A DNA stretch of 64,000 nucleotides from JAFAXA01 sp963777325 (GCA_963777325.1 CAVZQE010000022.1:806001-870000), one strand, 5' to 3'; counted from the stretch's first letter, positions 49,164 to 61,060 are shown. Made by a program: numbers and translations. Notes: generated by a model from the sequence alone, not told the origin.

Positions 49164-50676
49164 CGGAGAGCTTGCGTCCTCGCCCGGCCCGCTTGAGGAA
49201 CCGGCGCAGCGCGTCCAGCAGATCGGCTTCGGCCCCGCGCGGGCGGCCGGCCAGCGTCCAGAGGGCGAGCAGGGTCGCGGCATAGACGAAAGCGCCGACG
49301 CCGCAGGCAAGGGAGAGATTAGCCGCGAGCCGCAGGGGAGAGCCGTCGACCGTCGCCCAGCCCAGCCCGAAGCCGGCCATGACGGCCGTCATCGCGGCGG
49401 TCGCGAGCAGGCACCGCCAGGTGTGGCGGAGGAGGTCGCGGGCGCGCAGGCCGAACCGGCGCAGGATCGCGACGACATAGAGCGCCTGCTCGAACACGAT
49501 CGACGCCGATGCTGCGACCGCCGCCCCGACCAGGCCAAATCGGGTCGCCAGCGCGACCAGGAGCGCGAAACGGAGCACGAGCGCCGCGACGGCGATGCGG
49601 AAATTGACGCTCATCATCGCCTGCGCGCTGAACAGCACCGAGCTGATCGTGCCGAACAGGGTGAACACGCCGCCGATCGCGAGGATCTGCACGAGCGGAA
49701 TCGCCTCCACCCAGCGCGCGCCGAAGGCGAGCTTGATCACCGGACCCGCGACCAGCGAGATGCCGAACCCGGCCGGCACCGTCAGCAGCGCGGTGATCGA
49801 GATTACCCGCAGGTAGGTATCGGCGAGGCTCAGCCCGGCGTGACGCGCGGCCGAGAAACCCGAGAAACAGGCCCGGCCGAGCGGCTCCACCAGCTCGGTG
49901 GTCGGCAGGGAAGCGATCTCCATGCCGATCGCGTAGACGCCGACCTCGGTCGCATTGAACAGCCGGCCGATCACGAGGCTGTCGCTGCGCTCGCGCAGCA
50001 GGTCGGCGATGCTGATGACCCAGCTCCATGCCGAGAACCCCGTGATCGCCCGCCATGCACCGAGGCCGAAGCGCGGCCGGTACGGATGCATCCAATACGT
50101 CATGCCGACCCGCGAGACGCGCGTGGTCAGGATGCCGACCACCAGCGCCCAGTAGCTGACGAACGCGACGGCGAAGGCGATCGCGCCGGCGATGCCGAGC
50201 ATGCGCGGCACGATCAGCAGCCGGAACTCCCGGTCGAAGGCGAAGTCGCGGCGGAAATCGACGATGCCGACATTCTCGAAGCCGCTGAGCAGCATGCCCG
50301 CCGCCAGCGCGTAGAGGATTGCAGCCAGGCGCGGCTCGCTGAAGAACTGGGCGATGGGAACGGCGCTGGCCGCGAGCAGCAGCGCGGTCAGCGCACCGCG
50401 CAGCGCGTTCAGCGTGAAGCCCGTGTCGTACATCGCGCGATCGGGCGATTTCTCGCGAATGATCGCGTCCTGCACGCCGAGCATCGACAGCGCGTCGATC
50501 GCCTGCGCGAAGGTGGTGCCGAGCGCGACCAGGCCGAAATCCCCCGGCAGCAGCAGCCGGACCAGGATCAGCGTGCTGGCGAGCCCGAGCGTTCGTGTCG
50601 CCATGCGCCAGCCGATGACCCAGCCGGCGCCGCGCGCCGTCTTGGCCAATAGCGAGGCTTGCTCCGGCTCGCTCAC
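49150..50676 (-). CDS. Lipopolysaccharide/exopolysaccharide flippase (Wzx/MOP family)
   Basis: A 508-residue membrane protein with about 12 to 14 hydrophobic segments. GWRMATRTLGLASTLILVRLL and GDFGLVALGTTFAQAI are the usual start of polysaccharide biosynthesis flippases, which move lipid-linked sugars across the inner membrane. The start overlaps the end of the AsnB-like gene by four bases, so the two are coupled and likely belong to one surface-sugar pathway whose glycosyltransferases are elsewhere. Confidence 0.9.
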   Translation of the reverse strand: MSEPEQASLLAKTARGAGWVIGWRMATRTLGLASTLILVRLLLPGDFGLVALGTTFAQAIDALSMLGVQDAIIREKSPDRAMYDTGFTLNALRGALTALLLAASAVPIAQFFSEPRLAAILYALAAGMLLSGFENVGIVDFRRDFAFDREFRLLIVPRMLGIAGAIAFAVAFVSYWALVVGILTTRVSRVGMTYWMHPYRPRFGLGAWRAITGFSAWSWVISIADLLRERSDSLVIGRLFNATEVGVYAIGMEIASLPTTELVEPLGRACFSGFSAARHAGLSLADTYLRVISITALLTVPAGFGISLVAGPVIKLAFGARWVEAIPLVQILAIGGVFTLFGTISSVLFSAQAMMSVNFRIAVAALVLRFALLVALATRFGLVGAAVAASASIVFEQALYVVAILRRFGLRARDLLRHTWRCLLATAAMTAVMAGFGLGWATVDGSPLRLAANLSLACGVGAFVYAATLLALWTLAGRPRGAEADLLDALRRFLKRAGRGRKLSVSPG

Positions 50677-52607
50677 GCGCCGGCGGCCATGCCGTAGGCG
50701 AGCGCCGGGCCGGGTTCGGGTTGGCCGCTCTCCTCGCGGGCGAGAAAACCCGCGAACACCAGCAACAGCCAGAGCTTCTGGCCGTGGTCGAAGCGGCCGG
50801 CTTCGTGCTCGTCGATCAGGCCGGCGATCGCCTGCGCCGAGAACAGGCCGCTATCCTGCATCGCGGCCCCGAGCAGCCGGTCGCGTACACGGTCTGCGCC
50901 CGCGCGGAACTGACCGGCGAGCGGCTCGGCGAAACCCTGCTTGCGCCGCTCCAGGATCGCGGGCGGCAGCAACCCCGCGATCGCGCGGCGGAAGATGTAT
51001 TTGCCTTCCCGTCCTCCGAGCTTGAGCGAGGACGGGAGCGTGGCCGCCCACTCCACTAGGCCGTGGTCGAGCAGCGGCGCGCGCACTTCGAGGGAGTGCG
51101 CCATGCTCGCGCGGTCCACTTTCACCAGGATGTCGCCGGGAAGCCAGGTGTGCAGATCGACATATTGAGCCTGCAGCACGGGGTCGTCGGTTTCGGCCGC
51201 GTCCATCAGCGCACGCACCCGGCCGGCCGGATCGTAGCCGTCGAGCCGTTGCGCGAAGGACGGAGCGAACAGGTTGCGGCGCTGCGCTTCGTGCATCTTG
51301 CACGCCATGCGGTAGAAGCCGGTGGCGCTGTCGAGGCTGATCTCCGTCAGCGTCGTCTTAGCGCGCAGCCAGGACGGGGCGCGGTCGAGCTTCGGATACA
51401 TCGCCGCGAGGCCGCCGATCACCCGCCGCCGCACCGGGCCGGGAAGATGGCGCCGCGCCGCCTCGGTCAGGCGGTGCCACCGATACTTGCGATAGCCCGC
51501 GAACAGCTCGTCGCCGCCATCGCCCGAAATGGCGACCGTCACGTGCCGGCGGGCGAGGGCGCAGACGAGCCCGGTCGGGACGGAGGAGCTGTCCCCGAAC
51601 GGCTCGCCGAACAGCGCCGCCTGCTCGCTCGCGGCCTCGATATAGTCGATCCGTGTCGCGTGTGCGTGGTGATCGGTCCGGTAGCGGCGCGCGACCATTT
51701 CGGCGTAGGGGCGCTCGTCCGATGCTCCGGGAAAGCCGATCGTGAAGGTCGAGAGCGGGCCGTCGTGCAGACCCGCCGCGAGCGCGACCGTGGCCGCCGA
51801 ATCGACGCCGCCCGACAGAAAGGCGCCGAGCGGCACGTCGGACATCAGCCGGCGGGAGACGCAGAGGCTCAGGCGTTCGAGCAGCGCCGCCGCCGCGTCC
51901 GCCTCGGTGATCGCGCGCGGGGTGAAGCGGACCTGCCAGTAGCGTCGCGGCGCGAGCGCCGCATCGCCGCGTCCGACCAGCAGGAAATGCGCGGCCGGCA
52001 GCCGGTGGACGGCGTCGTAGATGCTGTCCGGGTCCGGAATGTAGCCGTAGGCGAAGAAATCCTCGACCGCCGTCGGATTGAGCCGTCGCCGTAGCGCGGG
52101 CAGCGTCGTCAGCGCCTGCATCTCGGACGCGAAGGCGAGCCGCCCATCCGGCAAGGGCGCGTAGTAGAGCGGCTTCTTGCCGAGCCGGTCGCGCGCCAGG
52201 AACAGCTGGCCGCGATTGCGGTCCCACAGCGCGAAGGCGAACATGCCGGACAGGCGGTCGAGGCAGTCCGGTCCCCACGCCTCCCAGGCGTGGATGATCG
52301 CCTCGGTGTCGCAACGGCTGCGGAAGCGATGGCCGAGCTTCTCGAGCGAGGGGCGAAGATCGGCGTGGTTATAGATCTCGCCGTTGAAGACGATGACGAC
52401 CGAGCCGTCCTCGTTGTACATCGGCTGCTCGCCGCCGCCGATGTCGATGATCGCGAGCCGCCGGTGGCCGAGCCCGACGCCCGGCTCGACGTGGAAGCCG
52501 TCGCCGTCCGGTCCGCGATGCCGGATCGCCTGCGTCATCCGGCGCAGGGCCGCCTGATCCATGGGCCGCGCGGCCGTCATGTCGAACAAACCCGCAAGCC
52601 CGCACAT
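50673..52607 (-). CDS. Glutamine-hydrolysing asparagine synthetase-like amidotransferase
   Basis: A 644-residue AsnB-type enzyme. N-terminal Ntn amidohydrolase starts MCGLAGLFD, with Cys2 as nucleophile, and has RHRGPDGDG, RLAIIDI and FNGEIYN. The C-terminal ATP pyrophosphatase domain has FLSGGVDSAATVAL and SGDGGDELFAGYRKY. Members in surface-polysaccharide or exosortase loci amidate sugar acids rather than aspartate; linkage to a flippase favours that here. ATG at 52607 by the required Met-Cys start. Confidence 0.92.
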   Translation of the reverse strand: MCGLAGLFDMTAARPMDQAALRRMTQAIRHRGPDGDGFHVEPGVGLGHRRLAIIDIGGGEQPMYNEDGSVVIVFNGEIYNHADLRPSLEKLGHRFRSRCDTEAIIHAWEAWGPDCLDRLSGMFAFALWDRNRGQLFLARDRLGKKPLYYAPLPDGRLAFASEMQALTTLPALRRRLNPTAVEDFFAYGYIPDPDSIYDAVHRLPAAHFLLVGRGDAALAPRRYWQVRFTPRAITEADAAAALLERLSLCVSRRLMSDVPLGAFLSGGVDSAATVALAAGLHDGPLSTFTIGFPGASDERPYAEMVARRYRTDHHAHATRIDYIEAASEQAALFGEPFGDSSSVPTGLVCALARRHVTVAISGDGGDELFAGYRKYRWHRLTEAARRHLPGPVRRRVIGGLAAMYPKLDRAPSWLRAKTTLTEISLDSATGFYRMACKMHEAQRRNLFAPSFAQRLDGYDPAGRVRALMDAAETDDPVLQAQYVDLHTWLPGDILVKVDRASMAHSLEVRAPLLDHGLVEWAATLPSSLKLGGREGKYIFRRAIAGLLPPAILERRKQGFAEPLAGQFRAGADRVRDRLLGAAMQDSGLFSAQAIAGLIDEHEAGRFDHGQKLWLLLVFAGFLAREESGQPEPGPALAYGMAAGA

Positions 52608-52760
52608 CGGCCGGTCCGCTCCATGTCGCGCCGCGCCGCCGGGTGGCCGGACCGCAGACCATCCTTGCCAGCGTTTCGTCAAGCGAAGCTAAACGCGCGT
52701 GCCTCGTAACGATGCGGATAGGTTTCCGGGCGAAAAAGAACGCACGGAGGGACGACACAT

Positions 52761-54375
52761 ATGATGCGCCGGCGTTCGTTGCTGCTCTCGGGGCTGGGTC
52801 TCGTGGGCGCTCCGGCCTGGGCTGGCACGCCGCCGCTCCGGGCCGAGATCGACTATGCGGGCCGCGCCTATCGCTTCGGCGAGGAGGACGGGACCGATCT
52901 CGGCGACTACACAGATCCGGACGGACACTTCGTCCAGACCTGCCGTCTCGCGCGCCATCCCGACCTGCCCCCGATCGCGGTCCTGTTCCGTCGTGACCGG
53001 GGGACCGAGCGTGCGGAGGTGGTGTTCGAACTCGGCCGGGCCTGGGCGAGGCCGGGCGAGCCCGCCGATCTCGGCCGCTACCAGGCGCGCATCTTCCGGG
53101 GCGAGACGCGGGTCGGCTCCGTCGATGTGCCGCGGCACTACTGGTTCGGGCGCTGGCGCTGGCAGTCGGCGGTGCGGCCGGTGCGGGCCAACATCGCGGC
53201 CCTGATGGCGTCGGGGCTGCTGCCGCCGCTCGAAATGCCGGCCCTCCACGTGAAGCGGCGGCCGGAGGAAGCGGCCTTCTACGAGGTCATGGGGCTAGCC
53301 GGGATGTATCCGGAGATGGGCGCGACCGGCGACCGCGCGGGGATCGGCCCGGTCACGGAATACCAGGCGGAATACATCTGCACGGGAAGCCGGGCCGCGC
53401 TCAACACCACGATGGCGCAGGCGGAAGCGGGCGGCACCATCCCGTGGAACATCCGCGACGAGAGCACCGGCGGCCCCATCGACACGCTCGCCTATTCCCG
53501 CGCCACGCTCTACAGCGAACGGGCGGGTTCTCCCTATATCCCGATGCCTCCGGACCCGGCGATCCACCCGGATGCCGCGCACCAACCCGCGCTCGCCTAT
53601 CTGCCATTCGGTACTGACCGGCGACCCCTACCACTTGGAAACGCTGCAGTTCCAGGCGGCCTGGAACATCCTCTCGCTGCCCGCCGACTATCGCACCACG
53701 ATCCCGCAGGTGCGGGCGCATGCCTGGTCGCTCCGGACCTTGGCGCAGGCGGCGCGGGTCACGCCCGAGACTGTCCCGCGCTGGCTGCTGCCGCGCAGCC
53801 ACTGGCGGCGGCATCTGGCCCGGCAGCACGACTGGATGATGGCGTCCTTCGTGACCCGGAGCGAGCCGGAGCGGGCGGTGTTTCGCTCGATCCAGCAGGA
53901 CGCGATCAATCGCGCCGCCGGGCCGGTCCCGCCCGCCACCTACATCCAGAGCTGGCAGGACGATTTCCACGCCGTCGTTCTGGCCTGGCTCGTGCTGATG
54001 GGGTTCGAGGAGTGGCGCGACGTGTTCCGGTGGCAGATCGGCTCGACGCTCGCGCGCACGGACGGGCGTAGTGGCTGGGTGCGGGCGGTCTGCTCGCCCT
54101 ACGCGCTCATGCTGCGCCGGAGGGCCGAGGGTGCGACGTGCCGGTCCTGGGCCGACGCCTGGGCGCTGAACGACGCCGTGCAGCGGTTCGGTATCCGCAA
54201 CCCGGACGCCGTCGCGCTCGACGACACCATTTTCCCGATCGCCCGCGCGGCGGTGGCGATGGCCGCCCATCTCGGCGAGCACGCGGCCGGCCCGAGCCTC
54301 GCCTGGGCAAACGCGCAGCAGCGAAGGCAATACGAGTCCGGCACGCCGTTTCAGTATAAATGGGCGGTGACCTGA
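52761..54375 (+). CDS. Unknown exported protein, frameshifted near 53612
   Basis: About 537 residues once repaired. A signal peptide (RRRSLLLSGLGLVGAPAWA) leads into a beta-rich part (about residues 25-145) and then a long helical part. The frame changes at CTGCCATTCGGTACTGACC: removing one G at 53612-53613 joins AYLPF to VLTGDPYHLETLQFQAAWN. The downstream half has VRAHAWSLRTLAQAARVTP and ends at TGA 54375. I do not recognise the family. Neighbouring genes give no clue. Confidence 0.6.
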
Positions 54376-54456
54376 TCCGGCGCGGCGACGCTTTGCCGCT
54401 TCCGGAACCGCCCTGTTCATGGGATTCACCTGCGTAACAACAAGCGTGAGAGCACC

Positions 54457-57400
54457 GTGCCGCCTGTCGCCATTCAGGGGCGTGAAGCCCTTTGCAATCT
54501 TCTGGGCTACGCCGACGAACTCTTAAAGGCCGGCGAACGCGTCGTCTCGGATCTGGCCCGCGATGCCGTGATGGCATTCCACGAGCACGAAATCGCGGGT
54601 CTCGAAGGCATCACCGCGAAAGATGACGGCGATTGCTGGCTGCGCGTCGCGCGGCTTGCGGAGGTCGCGCCGCCCGAGCCGGACCCGGAATACCGGCCGT
54701 GGCTGGCCGACCCGGCAGAGTCGGGCGTGTTCGCTCCGCCCCGTCTTGCCGAGACACGCCTGCTTGCGGTCGGGATCGAGGAAGCGTCCGAGCTGATCGC
54801 GGCGGGCCTGGCCATGGTGGACGACGTCATGCAGCCGCGCGGCGGCCGGGCAAACCGGGCGGACGCGGTGGACGTGCTCCTCAGGCTGGAAAACCTGCCC
54901 GAGTTCGCCGCCGGCTTCGAGGCGTGGTTGGCCGGGGCTTGGACGCAATGGACGGAGAGCGAGAGGCCGCGCCGGCGAAGCATCGCCGTCTATCATCAGC
55001 TGTTCGCCGTGCAGCAGCGCATGTCGTCCATGGGCGACGACGGTCCCGTGGAGACCGTGTTCGGCGTCGGCATGGCGCGCTGGGACCATCCGGCCGCCAA
55101 GGTCAACGCGCCGCTGATCGAGGCCGCGGTCGAACTGGAACTCGACCCGGAGGACGGCGCGCTTGTGATCCGCTCTCGCGAGCAGGCGCCGCGTCTCGCC
55201 CTGCGCCCGTTCGACCTGCTCGAAATCGAGAGCGTCGGCAGGCTCTATCGCGAGGCATCGGCGCGCCTGCAGAGTCTCTACGACGATCCGGATGTAGGCT
55301 TCTCGCCCTATATGCCCGCAAGCTTCGAGCCTGTGCTCAGGATGTGCCACGCCCGCCTTTCGGCGGCGGCGGTGTACGAGCGCGATGCTCGCGAGAACGA
55401 GGCCGATCGCGCGCCGCAAACGGCGGACGGGAAGCTCCGTATATCGGACGGCTGGGTGCTCTACGTGCGCCAGCGCTCCCTCAACTTCCGCCGCGACGAC
55501 ATCCAACGCCTGATCGCCCAGGTCCGGGAGGCAGGAGACGAGGCCGACCTGCCGGCTCCGGCGCGACAGCTGACCTCCCGGCCCGGCGACAGGCGGGTGG
55601 AGCAAGACATCGTCGATCTCGGGAGCACCGGTCCGGGCTTGCCGGAAACGCTCCAGATCCACGGGCCGGCCCGCTCGCCGGCTGGCACGGAGAGAAGCGG
55701 AGAGCCGGAACAAAGCGGACGCTTCTTTTTTCCGCTGCCCTACAACGACGAGCAGATCGACATCGTCAGACGCTTGGAGCAGGACTCCGTGAGCGGGGTC
55801 GTCGTGCAAGGACCGCCAGGCACCGGCAAGACGCACACGATCGCCAACATCATCGCGCACTACATGGCGACCGGGCGGCGCGTGCTCGTGTCGGCGCACG
55901 CGCCCGAAGCCCTGGCCGCGCTCCGGCAGAAGCTCCCCGAAAGCATCCGCGATCTCGCGATTTCGGTGATCCACAGCGATCGCGAGGGCTCGCGCAAGCT
56001 CGAACAGGCCATCGATATCCTCGCGAGCCAGGTCAGGCGGATCGACAAGCGCGCGTATAACGAGCGGCGCATCGAACTCGAGCGCGTGCTCGCCGAAGCG
56101 CAGGCGGCGCTGGCGGAAATCGACGACCGCACCCGGCATCACGCCGAGCTGAACCTGACTGAAATCGCGTATCGCGGCGAGCGGCTCATGCCGATGGATC
56201 TCGCCGCGAAGGTCGAGTCCGAGCGACCTCTGCACGCCTGGTTGCCAGACGAACTCGGATGCGACGCCGCGCTTCGAACCACAATTCAGCGCGGACGATG
56301 TCGCCGAGGCCGGACGCATTCGCGCCGAACTCGGCCCCGACATCGTCTATGCGTCCCGTCAGTTGCCCGATTCCACTTTTTTGCCTGACGTGGCGCGACT
56401 GCTCGCGGCGCACGCGGCCTTGGTCCGGGACAGAGCCGCAGAAACGCGTGCCGCTTCAGGAGAGTTGCCGCACGTGTCCATCACGCCGGGTGCTGGCCTG
56501 GCGGAGGCGCGCCCGCTGCGGTCCTGGCTCGATGCTCTCGCCGTCTGGGCGGGCGACATCGCTTCGGACCCATGGATCGCCGAGTTTTACCGCATTCTTG
56601 CTGGAGCGAAGCACCTTCACGACTCGGTCCGCCAAGGAATGCGGGTGTTGGGCCAGGAATGGACGGATCTGCACCAAGCGGGCCGAGCCTTGTTCCTCAA
56701 CAGCGTCGAGCTTCCGGAAACGGCCGTCAATGACCCGGCGTTCGGTTCTGCTGTTGAGGCGCTGGCGCAGGGCCGCAGGGCTTTCGGGTTGTTGTCGTTC
56801 GGCAAGTCGGCGCTGAAAACCCTGATCGACGCTGTTCGGGTGAACGGGGGGACGCCGGAAGGCAAGGAAGGCTGGACTTCGGTCCGCGATTGTCTTGCAT
56901 GGCGTCGGCGCGCTCAGAGCTTCATCTCGCGATGGTCGGCGGCCGCGAAGAGCGTCGGCTTTCCGGTGATCGAAGGTGACTGGAACTCCGCCAGCGCCGA
57001 ACTCGTCCGGCTCGGCGACCTCATCGAGCGTATGCACCAGTTCCAAGCCGATGCCGCCCGCCACGCCGAAACGCTCGCCGCGCTGTTTCCGCACGGGATC
57101 GATTCCCGGCGGGTGGTATTCCACTGCGACACGGCTTTGGCGCTGGAGGCCTTGGGCGCCGTGCTCGACAAGGAAAAATACGCCGACGCGCGCACGGTAC
57201 GCCGCAGGCTCCAAGAGGTGGGACGAGCCGAAACTCTGCCCTATCACGCGGCCGTCCTGGAAATCGGGGAAGCGCTGGGCAAGCCGGACCTGCCGTTGCA
57301 GAGCCTTGTCGAAAGCTGGCTGGGCATTCTGGGGGAAGCAGCGCGATTGCGCGAGCTTCGCGAAAAGCGCGAACGTCTCGAGGCGCTCGCCGATCGGGTC

Positions 57401-59464
57401 CGGAGTTCGGGCGCGACGAAATGGGCGGCCGCGCTGGAGCGAGAATTGTGCGAGGCCGACGGCGATCCTTGGACACCAGCGAAATGGCGAGAGTCCTGGG
57501 ACTGGGCGCGTGCGGCGGGTCATGTCCGCGGCTTCCCGGACCGCCAGGCACTTGTCGCGTTGTCGGCGCGACGGACGGCGCTGGAAGACAAGCAACGCGA
57601 GCTCCTGGGCGAGATCGTCCGGCTGCGGACGTTCATCGGATTGAAGCAGGCGATCACGGAGCGAATCGCGGCGGCGCTGAACCGGTTCGCGGTGGCGGTG
57701 GGGCAACATGGCGCCGGGACAGGGCAAGTCGGCCGCGCGGCAACTCCGCGCCATCCGCGAGGCCGCGCTCGAGGCGGTCGGGGCGGTGCCGTGCTGGATC
57801 CTGCCGGAGTGGCGGGTCGCGGAGCAGCTGCCGAGCGAGCTGGGCGGCGTTCGATCTGGTCGTCATCGACGAGGCCAGCCAGTCCGACATCACGTCGTTG
57901 CCGACGGTTTTGCGCGGCAAGAAGCTGCTCGTCGTCGGCGACGACAAGCAGGTCTCGCCGAGCGCCGTTGGCATGGAGGTGAGGACGATCATCCAGTTGC
58001 GGGAGACCTTCCTGCGCGGCATGGACATCGCGAACTACCTGGAGCCGACGACCTCGCTCTACGATCTGGCCGCCATGACCTTCCCGGGCACGGTCGTGAT
58101 GCTCCGGGAGCATTTCCGCTGCGTCGAACCGATCATCCGTTTCTCGAGCCGCTTCTATCCGAAGGCGCTGATCCCGCTGCGGGTGCCCACCGCCGAGGAG
58201 CGCCTCGATCCGCCCCTGATCGACGTCTACGTGCCGGAGGGGCGGAAGCTGCGCGACGTCAACAAGGCCGAGGCCGCCTTCATCGTCGAGGAGATCGCGC
58301 GGCTGCTCGCCGATCCCGCCTACGCGGGCCGCACCTTCGGCGTCATTTCCCTGATCGGCGACAAGCAGGCCAAGCTGATCCAGGAGCGGCTCGCGGACGC
58401 GGTCGGGCCGGAGGCGATCGCGAGGCATCGCATCATGTGCGGCAACGCCAGCACGTTCCAGGGCCAGGAGCGCGACATCATGTTCCTGTCGATGGTGGCG
58501 TGCCCAGCGACGGTCCGTGCCCAGACGACCCGGTCCACGGAGCAGCGTTTCAACGTCGCGATGTCGCGGGCGCGGGACCGCCTGTATCTCGTGCGCTCGG
58601 TCGCCGCCTCCATGCTGTCGTCCAAGGATCTGAAGGCGGCGGTGATCGAGCATTTCCGCCATCCGATGGGCGACGCGGCGGTTGCGCAGCCGAAGGATGT
58701 CCTCGAAGCCTGCGATTCCGGGTTCGAGCGCGAGGTCGGCGGCCGCCTGCTCGATCTCGGCTATCGGGTCCGCCCGCAGGTCCAGGCCGGCGGCTTCAGG
58801 ATCGATTTCGTGGTCGAGGGCGAGGGAGACCGGCGTCTCGCCATCGAGCTGGACGGCGACCGCTTCCACGGGCCGGATCGATGGCTGGAGGACCAGCGCC
58901 GGCAGCGGGCGCTTGAGCGGCTCGGATGGGTGTTCTGGCGCTGCTGGGGGTCGCACTGGCTGATGGATCGCGAGGGTTGCCTCGACGATCTGCTCGCCAC
59001 GCTGCGGGCGGCTCGGGATCGAGCCGGTCGGCGGCGCGTTCTCGCCCCAGATCTGGACCGAACACCGCGTCTTGGGCGCGGTCGCCGGATTCTGGGGCGG
59101 CGGCCCAGGCGGAGGCGGCGGCGGCCGGTCATCCCGTGCTCGTCGCGGCGACGAGGGTGAGCGCGAAACCGCTCCGCTCACCGCCGCCGAGCCTTCAACG
59201 GCGCCGCAGCCTGCTGCCGCGGAGCCCGAATCAGACGCCGTGGTCGAGGTGGGGGACACCGTGATCGTGCGCTTCGCTGACGACAATCGCGTCCGGCGGT
59301 TCCGGCTGACCCGGGAGGCCAATAATCTCGACCAAGGCGTGGTCCACTTTGGCCAGCCGATCGGACTGGCGCTGCTGGGGAACGGCATCGAGGAGGAGGT
59401 CGAATTGGTCGTGGGCGGGCAGTCGCGACGGGTCGTCATCGAGAAGATCACGAAGGCGGCGTGA
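54457..59464 (+). CDS. Very large SF1 helicase with Vsr-like nuclease domain, four frameshifts
   Basis: About 1667 residues once repaired. Unknown N-terminal region; helicase core with P-loop GPPGTGKTHT (about residue 450), a long coiled insert, Walker B FDLVVIDEASQSD, GDDKQVSP, STFQGQERDIMFLS and QRFNVAMSRARDR, as in DNA2/Upf1-like SF1 enzymes. Then a Vsr-type PD-(D/E)xK domain: FEREVGGRLLDLGYRV, IDFVV, LAIELDGDRFH and LGWVFWRCWGSHWLMD. A Gly-rich linker and a small C-terminal GreA/B-like domain (VEVGDTVIVRF) end the protein. Frame changes at about 56257, 57701, 57846 and 59006 are each mended by removing one G. Such helicase-nuclease proteins are often antiviral. Confidence 0.8.
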
Positions 59465-59489
59465 CATCGAATGGTGGGCCAAGAAAGCC

Positions 59490-60569
59490 TTACGGAGCGA
59501 ATACGGAAAAGATATAGCTCGCCAGCAGCACCAGATGGACGATGCCGGATAGCAGGTTCGTGCGCCCGGTGCCGTATGTGATGATTGCCACGACGAAACC
59601 CAGCGCCATCAGCACGCTGCCACCGGCCGAGATCCCAAGCTCGAGCGGCTGCCCCATCCATCGCGACGTCAGGGCGACGATCGGCACCGAAAGCCCGATG
59701 GACGCCACAGCGCTGCCGAGCGCGAGATTGATGCTTGCCTGCAGCTGGTTGCGTGCGGCGGCGCGCACCGCGGCGCCCGTCTCCGGCAGCAGGACGATGG
59801 CCGCGATGATCACGCCGACAATCGCGAGCGGTGCGCCCGCGGCTTGCACCCCCTCTTCCAGAGCCGGCGCCAGGCTTTTCGCGAGGAGAACGACGGAGAG
59901 GAGCGCCAGAACCAGCAGCCCGAGGGATGCGAGCGCGAGCCGCTGGCTCGGTCTCGTCTGCTCCAGCGCGCTCCCCTCGCCGATGGGAAGGAAATAGGCT
60001 CGGTGCCAGCCTGTCTGGATGAACAGGAAGGCGATGTACAGCCCGAGGCACGCCACCGAGACGAACGCGAGCTGGAGAGGCGAGTAGAACGGTCCGGGGG
60101 CCGAAACGACGTGGTTCGGCACGACCAGCACCAGCATCGCCATCGGAATAAGCACCGCCAGGAATGCGTTGGCGCCTTCCACCCGGAACTCGGATTCCCG
60201 TTGGCGGAAGGCGCCGACCACGATGCAGAGTCCGGCGAGCCCGTGCACGACGAGCATGACGACGGCATGGATCGAGTCCCGCAACAGGGTCGAGGTCGGG
60301 CCTCCGCCGAGCATCAGGGAAACAATCAGCCCGACCTCGATGAAGGTCACGGCAAGCGCGAGCACCAGCGTTCCGTAAGGCTCGCCGACCCGAAGCGCCA
60401 CGATCTCCGCATGATGCACGGCGGCGACCACGTTGCCGAGCAGCACTGCCGCCAGCACAAGCGCCAGGAACTGCAGACCCACCTTGCCAACCGCGAGCCA
60501 CGCGACGATTCCGAGTACGGGCAGGATAATGCTATGCAGAGGAATGCGATCGGTGGGAGCGCCAGCCAT
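59490..60569 (-). CDS. chaA: Calcium/proton antiporter ChaA
   Basis: A 359-residue membrane antiporter with about eleven hydrophobic segments. The two acidic repeats of the CaCA family are AVTFIEVGLIVSLML and AIVLLPETGAAVRAA. It exports Ca2+, and Na+ or K+ in some hosts. Start MAGAPTDRIP at 60569; the frame stays open further upstream through the decayed fragment at 60650-60977, which is not part of it. Converges with the helicase, 25 bases apart. Confidence 0.9.
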   Translation of the reverse strand: MAGAPTDRIPLHSIILPVLGIVAWLAVGKVGLQFLALVLAAVLLGNVVAAVHHAEIVALRVGEPYGTLVLALAVTFIEVGLIVSLMLGGGPTSTLLRDSIHAVVMLVVHGLAGLCIVVGAFRQRESEFRVEGANAFLAVLIPMAMLVLVVPNHVVSAPGPFYSPLQLAFVSVACLGLYIAFLFIQTGWHRAYFLPIGEGSALEQTRPSQRLALASLGLLVLALLSVVLLAKSLAPALEEGVQAAGAPLAIVGVIIAAIVLLPETGAAVRAAARNQLQASINLALGSAVASIGLSVPIVALTSRWMGQPLELGISAGGSVLMALGFVVAIITYGTGRTNLLSGIVHLVLLASYIFSVFAP

Positions 60570-60649
60570 TTGCCGGTTGTAGCCTTCCGTTGTCCGGCCG
60601 ATCAATGCACTTGGCTGGAGCGCGGAGCCATGGTTCTGCTGGCTCGGCC

Positions 60650-60977
60650 TCGATCGCTGCTTCGCGACCTGCCTCAGCCGCGCGGTGGCGGCCTGTTCGC
60701 GGCCTGGCCGCGCGCCGACCGTAACATCTCCTACCCGGACCCGGAGCGGGCACAGCTCGTCCGACCACAGCACCTCGCCCGCATCGACTGCGTGCCCGCG
60801 CACCGCGAGCAGCGCCGCCGGGTGCGCGCTTCCGAGGCGAACGGCCTGCTCCGGCGTCGCGAGGCGAGCGACGCCGGAGCAGGCCGGACAGCGGCGTCCA
60901 TCGTCAGCGCCGACCCCGCGAGCCGCGTCGTGCCCGGCACTCGAACCGCCCCCGTCCACCGCGCGCTTAACCGTCAT
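60650..60977 (-). pseudogene. Fragment of an unknown gene, copy 1
   Basis: The minus strand reads GSAHPAALLAVRGHAVDAGEVLWS, then LCPLRVRVGDVTVGA, and runs on without a stop toward chaA. The same C-terminal block, ending in a proper stop, lies at the window's right edge. This copy has lost its stop and its 5' part, so it is a relic. The rest of 60570-61060 holds no gene I can support. Confidence 0.5.
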
Positions 60978-61060
60978 GCCCGCGAAGGCGTAGCGCCCGG
61001 GGGCTGCTGCAGCCGCGGCCGGTCGCGTCGCTCACGAGAATGCTGCGGGCGAGACCCTTG

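Noticed and set aside
54457..59464. Calling the helicase an Hhe (DUF4011-helicase-Vsr) defence protein
   Set aside because: The helicase and Vsr-like parts fit, but the N-terminal region does not show the start I expect of DUF4011. A profile search would be needed.
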